The notes under the pieces: generated by a model | Told to the model about the DNA's origin: nothing | Databases searched by the model: none | What the model saw: only the letters and a program-made list of their open reading frames with translations | Made by a program: the position numbers and the translations under genes | NCBI RefSeq assembly: GCF_022761115.1 | Contig: NZ_JAKWJS010000001.1 | Coordinates: 930,001-994,000 of the forward strand | DNA from: Dyella sp. RRB7 | Lineage (GTDB): Bacteria; Pseudomonadota; Gammaproteobacteria; Xanthomonadales; Rhodanobacteraceae | Direction of reading: 5' to 3' | Length of the DNA: 64,000 nt | In this document: positions 39,904-48,625 of the stretch, in pieces | Layout: each line of letters begins with the position of its first letter | How positions within the stretch are numbered: position 1 is the stretch's first letter

Positions 39904-42900
39904 TCACATCGCTCCCCGCGTCTGCGCACGGGCCAGCTCACGCTGCTCGCGCCGCGCCCGCAGCCAATCGGAGAAACGCTCCATGTACAGGTAGATCACC
40001 GGCGTGGTGTACAGCGTCACCAGCTGCGACAACAGCAGGCCGCCCACGATGGACACGCCCAGCGGGCGACGCAGCTCCGCGCCGATGCCGTTGCCCAGCG
40101 CCAGCGGCAAGGCGCCAAGCATGGCCGCGGCGGTGGTCATCATGATCGGACGGAAGCGCAGCAGGCACGCGCGACGGATCGCCTCGTGCGGCTTCATGCC
40201 CTCGCGCTGCGCCTCGATGGCGAAGTCGATCATCATGATCGCGTTCTTCTTCACGATGCCGATCAGCAACACGATGCCCACGATGCCATCCACCGACAGG
40301 CTCATGCCGCACAGGATCAGCGCCAGCAAGGCACCGACGCCGGCCGGCGGCAGCGTGGAGATGATGGTCAGCGGGTGGATGTAGCTTTCGTACAGCACGC
40401 CCAGCACGATGTAGATCACCACGATGGAGGCGATCAGCAGCAGCACTTCGTTGGTCAGCGAGGTGGAGAACTCCGCCGCCTTGCCGATGAACTGCCCGCG
40501 CACCTGCGGCGGCAGGTTCAACTTCTGCTCCACTTCGCCGATCGCCTTGACCGCCTCGGACAGCGAATAGCCCGGCGCCAGGTTGAACGAAATGGTGACC
40601 GCCGGCAGCTGCTGCTGGTGGCTGACCACCAGCGGCGCCGTGGTGACCTCGGCGGTGGCCAGCGAGGCGAGCGGAATGGTGCCGCCCGCGCCGATGATCA
40701 CGCCGGTGTTGGCCACGCCCACGCCCGTGCTGGTCGACGAGTTGCTCGATGCCACCTGGCCGAAGCTGGTCGCGTTGCTGCCGGTCAGCGCGCCGCTGCC
40801 GTTGCTCTTGACGGTGAGCTGGTTGAGCAGGGCCGTGCTGGTGCGGAACTGCGGCGCTACCTCCAGCACCACGCGGTACTGGTTGAGCTGGGTGAAGATG
40901 GTGGAGATCTGGCGCTGGCCGAACGAGTCGTACAGCGTGTCGTCGATGGTCTGCACCGGCACGCCCAGGCGGCTGGCTTTCTCACGATCGATGGTGAGCT
41001 TCAGCGAGGTGCCCTGGTCGGCCAGGTTGTTGTCCACGTCGGACAGCTCCGGGCGTTCGCGCAGCGCCTGGGTCATCTGGTTGGCGTAGCTGGACAGCTC
41101 GGTCGCGTTCACGTCCGACATCGAGTACTGGTACTCGGTGGCCGACACGCGGCTGTCCAGGGTCACGTCCTGCACGGGCTTGAGGTACAGCGCCACGCCC
41201 GGAATATCGGCCGCTTCCTTCTGCAGTCGCGCCAGCACCTCGTCGAGGCTGTCGCGATCGCCGCGGTCCTTCAGCACGATGCTGAGCTGGCCCTGGTTCA
41301 AGGTGGGGTTGATCGAGCCGGCGCCGATGAAGGCCGCCACGCCGGTCACTGCCTTGTCGCGGCGCAGGGCGTCGGCCACCAGCTTGGTGCGCTGCTCCAT
41401 CTGCGGGAAGGCCACGTTCTGGTCGGCCGCCACCACGCCGGTCACCAGGCCGGTGTCCTGCTCGGGCAGCAGGCCCTTGGGAATGACGATGTACAGGAAG
41501 ATCGTCACCACCACGGTGGCGCCGGCCACCAGCATGGTGAAGCGCTGGTGGGCGAGCACCCAGTCGAGCGAATTCTCGTACGCATTCACCAGGCGCGACC
41601 ACCAGGTGCGTTTGCCCGCGGCCGCATGGCGCTCGTGCGCATCGTCGCCCTCGGGCAGCGCATCGGGCTTGAGCAGGTAGGCGCACATCATCGGCGTCAG
41701 CGTCAGCGACACCAGCATCGAGATGGCCACCGCGATGGTCAGCACCCATGCGAACTCGTGGAACAGGCGACCGGTGACGCCAGGCATCAGCAGCAGCGGC
41801 AGGAACACCGCGATCAGCGACACGGTCAGCGACAGCACGGTGAAGCCGATTTCCTTGGCGCCGATCTCGGCCGCTTCCTTGCCGTCCTTGCCCTGCTCGA
41901 TGTAGCGCACGATGTTTTCGATCATCACGATCGCATCGTCCACCACGAAGCCGGTGGCCACGGTCAGCGCCATCAACGAGAGGTTGTCCAGCGACATGCC
42001 GGTGAAGGCCATCACGCCAAACGTACCCATCAGCGACAGCGGCACCGCCACCGACGGAATCACCGTGGCCCACAGGCGGCGCAGGAACACGAAGATCACC
42101 GCCACCACCAGGCAGATGGTGAGGATCAAGGTGAACTGCACGTCCTCCACCGAGGCGCGGATGGTGATGGTGCGGTCGGCGAACACTTCGAGATGCACGT
42201 CGGCCGGCAACACCGCGCGCAGCTGCGGCAGGATGTTGCGGATCTGCTCGACGGTCTGGACGATGTTGGCGCCCGGCTGGCGGCGAATGTCCAGCAGCAC
42301 GGCCGGTTTGCCGTTGGCCCAGGCGGCCAGCTGGTCGTTCTCCACGCCGTCGACCACGCCGGCCACGTCGGACAGCCGCACCGGCGCGTTGTTCTTGTAC
42401 GCGATGATGGTGCTCTTGTATTCGGCCGCATCGGCCAGCTGGTCGTTGGTGCCGATGCTGTAGGACTGGGTGGCGCCGTTGAGCGTACCCTTGGGCGCAT
42501 TCACGTTGGCCTCGGTGAGCGCGCTGCGCACGTCCTCCATGGTGAGGCCGAGGTTGGCCAGCTGCGACGGGTTCACCTGCACGCGCACGGCCGGACGCAC
42601 GTTGCCGGCGATCGACACCAGGCCCACGCCCTGCACCTGCGACAGCTTCTGCGCCAGGATCGAATCGGCGTAGTTGTTCACGTCGCGCAGCGGCAGGCTG
42701 TCGGAGGTGAGCTTGAGCGTCATGATCGGCGCGTCGGCCGGATTCACGCGGTTGTACACCGGCGGATACGGCAGCGTCTGAGGCAGCGTGCCGCGCGCCT
42801 GGTTGATGGCCGCCTGCACGTCCTGCGCCGCGATGTCGATGTCGCGATCCATCGCGAACTGCAGCACGATGGTGGACAGGCCCGCCGACGAGTCGGAGGT

Positions 42901-43140
42901 CATCATGCTCAGGCCGGAGATCTGGCCCAGGTTGCGCTCTAGCGGCGTGGTGACCAGCGAAGCCATGGTGGAGGCGCTGGCACCCGGATACTGGGTGGTG
43001 ACCACCAGGCTCGGCGCGTCGATTTCGGGCAGGGCCGAAACAGGCAGCTCGCGATAACCCAGGATGCCGAGCAACAGCACCGCCACCATCAGCAGCGAGG
43101 TCGCGATCGGTCGGCGGATGAAGAGTGTGGAGAATCCCAT
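39904..43140 (-). CDS. mdtB: RND efflux transporter, MdtB-like
   Basis: 1078 residues. MdtB-type start MGFSTLFIRRPIATSLLMVAVLLLGILGY, with the helix-4 Asp pair in ATGFVVDDAIVMIENIVRYI and the second-half motif IGIVKKNAIMMIDFAIEAQ. It is longer than E. coli MdtB because of a Thr/Gly/Ser-rich insert near residues 785-825 (VKSNGSGALTGSNATSFGQVASS and on). It is the partner of the mdtC product. A 156-nt gap with a hairpin separates it from mdtA. Confidence 0.93.
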   Translation of the reverse strand: MGFSTLFIRRPIATSLLMVAVLLLGILGYRELPVSALPEIDAPSLVVTTQYPGASASTMASLVTTPLERNLGQISGLSMMTSDSSAGLSTIVLQFAMDRDIDIAAQDVQAAINQARGTLPQTLPYPPVYNRVNPADAPIMTLKLTSDSLPLRDVNNYADSILAQKLSQVQGVGLVSIAGNVRPAVRVQVNPSQLANLGLTMEDVRSALTEANVNAPKGTLNGATQSYSIGTNDQLADAAEYKSTIIAYKNNAPVRLSDVAGVVDGVENDQLAAWANGKPAVLLDIRRQPGANIVQTVEQIRNILPQLRAVLPADVHLEVFADRTITIRASVEDVQFTLILTICLVVAVIFVFLRRLWATVIPSVAVPLSLMGTFGVMAFTGMSLDNLSLMALTVATGFVVDDAIVMIENIVRYIEQGKDGKEAAEIGAKEIGFTVLSLTVSLIAVFLPLLLMPGVTGRLFHEFAWVLTIAVAISMLVSLTLTPMMCAYLLKPDALPEGDDAHERHAAAGKRTWWSRLVNAYENSLDWVLAHQRFTMLVAGATVVVTIFLYIVIPKGLLPEQDTGLVTGVVAADQNVAFPQMEQRTKLVADALRRDKAVTGVAAFIGAGSINPTLNQGQLSIVLKDRGDRDSLDEVLARLQKEAADIPGVALYLKPVQDVTLDSRVSATEYQYSMSDVNATELSSYANQMTQALRERPELSDVDNNLADQGTSLKLTIDREKASRLGVPVQTIDDTLYDSFGQRQISTIFTQLNQYRVVLEVAPQFRTSTALLNQLTVKSNGSGALTGSNATSFGQVASSNSSTSTGVGVANTGVIIGAGGTIPLASLATAEVTTAPLVVSHQQQLPAVTISFNLAPGYSLSEAVKAIGEVEQKLNLPPQVRGQFIGKAAEFSTSLTNEVLLLIASIVVIYIVLGVLYESYIHPLTIISTLPPAGVGALLALILCGMSLSVDGIVGIVLLIGIVKKNAIMMIDFAIEAQREGMKPHEAIRRACLLRFRPIMMTTAAAMLGALPLALGNGIGAELRRPLGVSIVGGLLLSQLVTLYTTPVIYLYMERFSDWLRARREQRELARAQTRGAM

Positions 43141-43250
43141 AGATATGCCGTCGATGAGTGGCTGTCAGCTTGTGCAAGCTGTCCGGTGATGGGGATGGGC
43201 GGTGGGGCGCCAAATGTCGTCTCTCATGGAGACGTCAGTCGCCTGTCTCC

Positions 43251-43280
43251 GGGCAGCGCAAGCATGCGTTTGCGCTGCCC
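43251..43280. other. 11-bp perfect hairpin between mdtA and mdtB
   Basis: Arms GGGCAGCGCAA (43251-43261) and TTGCGCTGCCC (43270-43280), 17 nt past the mdtA stop. It has no U-run. It is one of three strong hairpins at the three ends of genes in this operon, and may set relative transcript levels or protect the mRNA. Confidence 0.6.
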
Positions 43281-43296
43281 ATCCCCACGCCCGGGC

Positions 43297-44583
43297 TCAG
43301 CCGCCGCGGCGACCGCCGCCGCTCTGCTGGGCCCGCTTCTTCGCCTTGTCCACGTCCGAGGCCGAGGGCGCCGTCGGCACTTCGCCCGGCTTGAGCGCCT
43401 TGACCTTGCTGCCCGGCTTGAGACGGAACTGGCCTTCGGTGACGACCAGGTCGTTCAGGGCCAGGCCCGAACCGATCATCACGTGGCTGTCGCCGACTTC
43501 GCCGGTCACCTTCACCGCCTGCATCTTTACCGTCTGGTCCTGCTGCACCAGGTACACGTAGTCGCCATCGGGACCACGCTGCACCGCCTGCGCCGGAATC
43601 ACCAGACCGCCGTTCACCGTGCGCACCTTCAGGCGCACGTTGACGAACTGGCCCGGCCACAGGTCGCCGCTGGCGTTCTTGAAGATCGAGCGCAGCTTGA
43701 ACGTGCCGGTGGTGGTGTCGATCTGGTTGTCGATCACATTGAGCTGGCCGTCGTCGGCAATGGTGTGCTGGTCGGCGCGGTCAAGCGCCAGCACTTCCAG
43801 CGGATCGTTGCCGCCGGCTTCCTTGCGCACCATTTCCAGGTTCTGCTCGGGCAGGCTGAACATCACGTAGATCGGATGGATCTGGGTCAGCGTGACCACC
43901 GCGGTGGTGGTGACCACCACGTTGCCCGGGTCGACGTTGCGGATGCCCGCCACGCCATCGATCGGCGAGATGATGCGGGTGTAGTCCAGGTTGACCTTGG
44001 CCGCACGCACCGCCGCCTTGTCGGCAGCCACCGTGGCAATCAGGTTGGTCACGTTGTTGCGGTAGGTGTCCATGTCCAGCTGCGCGACGTAGCCCTTGGC
44101 GACCAGCGCGTTGTTGCGCGTGAGCGTGCTCTGCGCGGTGGCGAGCTGGGCCTCGTCCTGCTGCTGCTTGGCGGTGGCCTGGTCATAGGCGGCCTGGAAC
44201 GGGCGCGGGTCGATCTGCGCCAGCAGGTCGCCCTTCTTCACTTCCTGGCCTTCCTTGAAGTTGATGGTGAGCATCTGGCCGCTCACCTGCGGGTTCACCG
44301 TCACGGTGTTGAGCGCCTGCACGGTGCCCAGCGCGGTGAGGTAGACCGGCACGTCCTGCTTGACCACCGGCTCGACCGTGACCGGCACCGGCGTGTTGTC
44401 GCCCTGCGCACCTTGTCCCTGGCCCTGAGCTTGGCCCTGCTGCTGTCCCTGCCCCCTGTGCTGACCGCGATGCTGCCCCTGTGCACCTTCCTCGGCGGCG
44501 GGCTTGTGCAGCAAACGGAAGCCGACGGCCCCCACCACGATCACAGCCACAACGATCAGCGCGATCTTCCAAAAACGCGACAT
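43297..44583 (-). CDS. mdtA: RND membrane-fusion (adaptor) protein, MdtA-like
   Basis: 428 residues from the ATG at 44583 (GGGAG at 6 nt). An N-terminal anchor helix (FWKIALIVVAVIVVGAVGFRLL) is followed by a Gly/Gln-rich spacer of about 35 residues (repeats of GQ). The HlyD-type adaptor comes next: lipoyl/barrel-sandwich half (TVTVNPQVSGQMLTINFKEGQEVKKGDLLAQID), helical hairpin, second half (YTRIISPIDGVAGIRNVDPGN), beta barrel and membrane-proximal domain. It ends in a Lys/Arg/Gly tail. It bridges MdtBC to an outer-membrane factor, which is not encoded in this window. Confidence 0.93.
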   Translation of the reverse strand: MSRFWKIALIVVAVIVVGAVGFRLLHKPAAEEGAQGQHRGQHRGQGQQQGQAQGQGQGAQGDNTPVPVTVEPVVKQDVPVYLTALGTVQALNTVTVNPQVSGQMLTINFKEGQEVKKGDLLAQIDPRPFQAAYDQATAKQQQDEAQLATAQSTLTRNNALVAKGYVAQLDMDTYRNNVTNLIATVAADKAAVRAAKVNLDYTRIISPIDGVAGIRNVDPGNVVVTTTAVVTLTQIHPIYVMFSLPEQNLEMVRKEAGGNDPLEVLALDRADQHTIADDGQLNVIDNQIDTTTGTFKLRSIFKNASGDLWPGQFVNVRLKVRTVNGGLVIPAQAVQRGPDGDYVYLVQQDQTVKMQAVKVTGEVGDSHVMIGSGLALNDLVVTEGQFRLKPGSKVKALKPGEVPTAPSASDVDKAKKRAQQSGGGRRGG

Positions 44584-44913
44584 GAAAAACTCCCAGAGTA
44601 GACGGCGGGCCACCCGACCCCACCGGCGCGCCTTGCGCGCCTGACTTGTACGTCGGATGAAAGAATAGGGTCAGTTCAACGGTGTTGGACAATGCCAGTT
44701 GACATGGGTGCCCTATGACCGATGGCAGGGTTTTACCAGCCCATCGCTTCAAATTGGCGAAACCCGCATGAAAACAGGAGCCTTGGCGCGGTGGCAAGGG
44801 CTTGTCCGGGCCGACTGAAACTTGGCGCGGGCTTCGTCTATACTCCGGCACTTGCTGTCTGAACCTATGCCCAACCCGGCTGCAAGGCCGTCCATTAGAC
44901 ATGGAGTAATTGC
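44584..44913. other. Divergent promoter region, mdtA and cytochrome c
   Basis: 330 nt without a believable gene. A TATACT (44839-44844) about 70 nt before the cytochrome start is the best -10 candidate on the plus strand; no matching -35 stands out. A GC palindrome GGCGCGCC-TT-GCGCGCC lies near 44629-44641. The mdt promoter should lie within the first 100 nt on the minus strand. No two-component or other regulator gene is adjacent. Confidence 0.4.
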
Positions 44914-45447
44914 GTGAGCGGTTCCCTGACCAAGTCCGACCAGAGCTTCATGCGCAGCTTCTCGTTGCTGATCGCCGGCCTTAGTGTGTTGACTCTCCTG
45001 CTGATCGGCGGTGCCTGGTTGATCTATAACCGCGAGCCCAAGGAAACCAACCCGGAGACGACCAAGCAGGTGGCCGAGCGCATCGCGCCGGCGGGCGCCG
45101 TCTACGCTGGCGACACCGGCCGCGCCGCCATGGCCGCCGCCCAGGAAGCCGCCGCCAAGGCCGCCGCCTCGCAGGTCGCCTACGGCGGCACCACCGACGG
45201 CAAGACCATTTACGACAACCTGTGCCACAGCTGCCACACCGCTGGTGTGGCCGGCGCGCCGAAGCTGGGCGACAAGGCCAACTGGGGTCCGCGCATCGCG
45301 CAGGGCATCGACACCCTGGTCAAGCACGCGACCGAAGGCTACAAGGGCCCGGACGGCAACATGATGCCGGCCAAGGGCGGCAACCCGGCGCTGACCGATG
45401 ACCAGGTGAAGGCCGCCGTGCACTGGATCGTGGACCAGGCCAAATAG
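44914..45447 (+). CDS. Membrane-anchored c-type cytochrome (c5-like)
   Basis: 177 residues with a GTG start at 44914 (GGAG at 8 nt). One N-terminal transmembrane helix (FSLLIAGLSVLTLLLIGGAWLIY) holds it to the inner membrane, followed by an Ala-rich linker. A single class I cytochrome domain has the haem motif LCHSCH near residue 104, PKLGDKANWGPRIAQG, and the axial Met in NMMPAKGGNPALTDDQV. The layout is like cytochrome c5 proteins that pass electrons to terminal oxidases. It is followed by a strong terminator, so it is likely monocistronic. Confidence 0.93.
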   Translation: MSGSLTKSDQSFMRSFSLLIAGLSVLTLLLIGGAWLIYNREPKETNPETTKQVAERIAPAGAVYAGDTGRAAMAAAQEAAAKAAASQVAYGGTTDGKTIYDNLCHSCHTAGVAGAPKLGDKANWGPRIAQGIDTLVKHATEGYKGPDGNMMPAKGGNPALTDDQVKAAVHWIVDQAK

Positions 45448-45471
45448 ACCCCGCCTCCTTCGGGTCAAAGC

Positions 45472-45499
45472 AAAACGCCGCCCTTGGGGCGGCGTTTTT
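45472..45499 (+). terminator. Intrinsic terminator of the cytochrome c gene
   Basis: AAAACGCCGCCC-TTG-GGGCGGCGTTTTT: a 12-bp perfect stem with a T-run on the plus strand, and an A-run upstream that makes it bidirectional. It also serves the convergent acpH gene. The clearest rho-independent terminator in the window. Confidence 0.92.
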
Positions 45500-45530
45500 C
45501 GTTTGCCCCTGCCCCTGTGGGGGAAAGAAA

Positions 45531-46127
45531 TCAGGAGAGGGAGCCATTCGCGTCGATCCACTCCCGCGCAAACGCCTGCAGCTGCGGGAAAAACGCCTCG
45601 AAGCGCATCCGCAGCGGCCCATCCAGCCGGGTAAGCACCGGCAACGCCTCTCCCACCGGATTGGCCCGGCGCAAGCGATGCGAGATGCCATCGAGCGCGG
45701 CAGCCATCTCCTCGGCCCGGGCGTAGCCGGCCGGCAACGCGTGCGCTTCCATATAGCGGCGAAAGCGCTGCAGCTCGGGCGGCAAGCACCGCTCATGCCG
45801 GCGCAGCAGATCGCGCACGCCCACGGAATAATCCTCCAGCCCCTGCCCGCTCCAGCGTTCGAAATCGCGCGCCAGCAGGTGGTCGAACCACATGTCGAGC
45901 AAAATGCCGGCATAGCGGCGATAAGGCGGCGGAAGCAGCGCCCGGGCGGCAGCCACCTCCGCATGGCTGTCCGTGTAGACATCGATGGCGCGATGCAGGC
46001 GGATGCCGGCGACCAGCCCTTGCGGCAGCGACGGGTCGGGCCGGCCATGCACGAAATCGCCCATCAAGCCGCCCAGCCGCAGCAGCTCGTCATCGCCCGC
46101 CAGCAGCGTATGCGCCAGGTAATTCAC
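45531..46127 (-). CDS. acpH: Acyl-carrier-protein phosphodiesterase, AcpH-like
   Basis: 198 residues from the GTG at 46127, chosen because AcpH proteins start MN(Y/F)LAH; an ATG at 46163 would add 12 residues without homology. HD-like metal-dependent hydrolase: NYLAHTLLAG, GGLMGDFVHGRP, RLHRAIDVYTDSH and LLDMWFDHLLARDF supply the metal ligands. It removes the phosphopantetheine arm of ACP, returning apo-ACP. It is convergent with the cytochrome gene and divergent from the alpha/beta hydrolase. Confidence 0.88.
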   Translation of the reverse strand: MNYLAHTLLAGDDELLRLGGLMGDFVHGRPDPSLPQGLVAGIRLHRAIDVYTDSHAEVAAARALLPPPYRRYAGILLDMWFDHLLARDFERWSGQGLEDYSVGVRDLLRRHERCLPPELQRFRRYMEAHALPAGYARAEEMAAALDGISHRLRRANPVGEALPVLTRLDGPLRMRFEAFFPQLQAFAREWIDANGSLS

Positions 46128-46178
46128 CCGCGCCGCCCTGCCCCGCACGACCGGCGGACACACGTGGCGGTTATCATC

Positions 46179-46874
46179 ATGGCTATGAATCCCGTCATGT
46201 TACCCACCCAACCCGACCATTTTCCCGAGCAGGAAGCCAGCTTCGCCCTCAACGGCCCGGCCGGCAAGCTCGAATCCATCAGCGACGTGGCGCTGCCCGA
46301 GGAAGCCCGCCGCGGCACCGCCGTGATCTGCCATCCGCACCCGCTGCAGGGCGGCACCATGCACAACAAGGTGGTGACGATGGTGGAGCGCTCGCTGCGC
46401 GAATCGGGGCTGGATACGGTGCGCTTCAACTTCCGCGGCACCGGTGAATCGGAAGGCAGCTACGACCACGGCAACGGCGAGGGCGACGACCTCGCCGCCG
46501 TGGTGGCCTGGGTGCGTAGCCTGCGCCCGGACGACGCGCTGTGGCTGGCCGGCTTCTCGTTCGGCAGCTATGTCTCGATCCGCAATGCCGCGCGCCTGCA
46601 TGCCGATGCCTTGATCAGCATCGCACCGCCGGCCGGCCGCTGGCCGTTCGAAGGCTTCCCATTGCCCAGCTGCCCGTGGCTGGTGGTGCAGGGCGAAGCG
46701 GACGAAGTGGTCGATCCGCAGGCGGTGTTCGACTGGATCGACGGCATGGACAAGCCGCCCGAACTGGTGCGCATGCCCGACACCAGCCACTTTTTCCACC
46801 GCCGCCTGATGGATCTGCGCGGCGCCATCAAGCACGCCATCCACCCGTGGCTGCCGCCGCTGCGGCAGGCTTGA
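46179..46874 (+). CDS. Alpha/beta hydrolase of the COG2945 type
   Basis: 231 residues from the ATG at 46179; ATGs at 46185 and 46197 are close alternatives. Small alpha/beta hydrolase with AVICHPHPLQGGTMHNKVV near residue 48, RFNFRGTGESEGSYDHG, the nucleophile elbow LAGFSFGSYVS (Ser) and the catalytic His in DTSHFFHRRL. The HPHP and GGTMxNKVV motifs mark the family; its natural substrate is not established. It lies 46 nt before zapE on the same strand and could share its transcript. Confidence 0.88.
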   Translation: MAMNPVMLPTQPDHFPEQEASFALNGPAGKLESISDVALPEEARRGTAVICHPHPLQGGTMHNKVVTMVERSLRESGLDTVRFNFRGTGESEGSYDHGNGEGDDLAAVVAWVRSLRPDDALWLAGFSFGSYVSIRNAARLHADALISIAPPAGRWPFEGFPLPSCPWLVVQGEADEVVDPQAVFDWIDGMDKPPELVRMPDTSHFFHRRLMDLRGAIKHAIHPWLPPLRQA

Positions 46875-46920
46875 TTTTTCCGCCTGGTTAAGCGCCCCGC
46901 CCCGAGAGTTTGCCGTACCC

Positions 46921-48039
46921 ATGAGTGATACCCCCCTGCTCGCGCCCAGCGCGCGTTACCAAGAAGGCGTCGCCGCGCATCGCTGGGAGAGCGATCCGGC
47001 CCAGCAGGCACTGCTGCCGGAATTCGACCGCATGCATGCGGCGCTCATCGCCGCGTCGGCCGATAACGGCGGCGGCCTGTTCGGCCGTCTCAAATCGCTG
47101 CTCGGCAACGACACCCGCGAAGGCGTGCCAGGCCTCTACCTGTGGGGCAGCGTCGGCCGCGGCAAGACCTTCCTGATGGACCTGTTCGTGGCCAGCCTGC
47201 CGCACGGCCTGGTGCTGCGTCGCCACTACCATCGCTTCATGGGCGAAGTGCAGGAACAGTTGCGCAACCTGGGCGAGCGGCAGGATCCGCTGGTCGAAGT
47301 GGCCGCCCACATCGCCTCGCGCTGCCGCGTGCTGTGCCTGGACGAGTTCCTGGTCAACGACATCGGCGATGCGATGATCCTGGGCACCTTGCTGCAATCG
47401 CTGTTCGAGCGTGGCGTGACGCTGGTGACCACCTCCAACACCGCCCCCGCCAACCTGTACAAGGACGGCCTGCAGCGCGCGCGCTTCCTGCCCGCCATCG
47501 CGCTGATCGAAAAGCATTGCCACGTGGTGCAGATGATCTCGTCGCATGACTGGCGCCTGCGCGCGCTGTCGCAGGCGCCGGTGTATCTCACCCCGCCCGG
47601 CGCCGAAGCCGAGCGCTCGCTGGCCCGCATTTTCTCGACCCAGGCGCAGGGCGAGGTGGTGGACGGCGGCGCGATCATTCTCAATGACCGCCCGATCCCG
47701 GTGCGCAAGCGTGCCGACAATATCCTGTGGTTCGAATTCGACGCCCTGTGCGAGGGGCCGCGCGCCGTCTCCGACTACATCGAGCTGGCCAAGGCGGGCC
47801 CGGCGGTGATCGTCTCCAACGTGCCGCAGTTCACCGTCTACACCGATGATGCCGCGCGCCGCTTCGTGCTGCTGGTGGACGAGTTCTACGACCGCAAGGT
47901 GAAGCTGATCCTGTCCGCCTGCGCACCGATCACCGAGCTTTACGATGGCGAACGCCTGCGCGCGGAATTCGGCCGCACCGAATCGCGCCTGATCGAAATG
48001 CAGAGCGAGGCCTACCTGGCCAGCGAGCATCTGCCGTAA
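46921..48039 (+). CDS. zapE: Cell-division ATPase ZapE (AFG1 family)
   Basis: 372 residues. AAA-like ATPase with Walker A GLYLWGSVGRGKTFLMDLF near residues 70-88, HRFMGEVQEQL, Walker B CRVLCLDEFLVNDIGDAMIL and the sensor TTSNTAPANLYKDGLQR. The family C-terminal block follows (FDALCEGPRAVSDYIELA). ZapE interacts with FtsZ and is needed for division under stress in E. coli; the mitochondrial relative is Afg1. Length and motifs are complete. Confidence 0.95.
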   Translation: MSDTPLLAPSARYQEGVAAHRWESDPAQQALLPEFDRMHAALIAASADNGGGLFGRLKSLLGNDTREGVPGLYLWGSVGRGKTFLMDLFVASLPHGLVLRRHYHRFMGEVQEQLRNLGERQDPLVEVAAHIASRCRVLCLDEFLVNDIGDAMILGTLLQSLFERGVTLVTTSNTAPANLYKDGLQRARFLPAIALIEKHCHVVQMISSHDWRLRALSQAPVYLTPPGAEAERSLARIFSTQAQGEVVDGGAIILNDRPIPVRKRADNILWFEFDALCEGPRAVSDYIELAKAGPAVIVSNVPQFTVYTDDAARRFVLLVDEFYDRKVKLILSACAPITELYDGERLRAEFGRTESRLIEMQSEAYLASEHLP

Positions 48040-48105
48040 GCCCGCGCCAACATGTGCAAACACGCAACGCGCTGGTAACGTGGGCCATCCCGCCTCGGAG
48101 CTGTC

Positions 48106-48483
48106 ATGTCCATCCTGCTTGCCGTCGCCCTGCAGTTGAGCCCCACCGCCGGCGCCGATTTCCTGGCGCGCGTCAGCCAGGCCAAGCTCGCCGAGCGTGC
48201 CGCCAGCGGTCCGGCTTACCAGAAGCAGATGTGGGATCGCATCGGCAATCCCACCACCGATGCCTACAAGTCCTGCCTGGCCAGCAACACGCCGACCGAC
48301 AAGGCACCCTTCACCCTGGTCGCCGACGTGCTTGCCGACGGACGGCTCGGCCACATCGCGGTGCATCCGGAGACGGCAGTCGCCAAGTGCATGGCCGGCC
48401 AGTTCGCCAGCTGGACCTTGCCGGCGCCACCCGCCAAGCCCGCGCCTTATCCGATCGAGATCGACTTCAGCATCAAGCCATAG
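48106..48483 (+). CDS. Small exported hypothetical protein
   Basis: 125 residues, ATG with GGAG at 9 nt. A short, weak hydrophobic N-terminus (MSILLAVALQLSPTAGA) may be a signal peptide. Two cysteines (YKSCLASN; VAKCMAGQ) could form a disulphide. The C-terminal half (VLADGRLGHIAVHPETAVAKCMAGQFASWTLPAP) reads like the half-domain of proteins related to TonB C-termini or energy-transducer-like periplasmic proteins, but this is only a resemblance. Function unknown. It lies between zapE and the EAL gene. Confidence 0.7.
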   Translation: MSILLAVALQLSPTAGADFLARVSQAKLAERAASGPAYQKQMWDRIGNPTTDAYKSCLASNTPTDKAPFTLVADVLADGRLGHIAVHPETAVAKCMAGQFASWTLPAPPAKPAPYPIEIDFSIKP

Positions 48484-48625
48484 GCCATCTGGCCGATGCG
48501 TATTGCAGGACCTTACGCCATCGAGCGGCACGGATAGCCGTCCCTTTGATGCATTGCGGCAAGCTACATGGCTGCAGTAGCCTCGGCGTCGAGGGGAAGC
48601 TGTCCCTGACAGGGGTGAACTCGCG

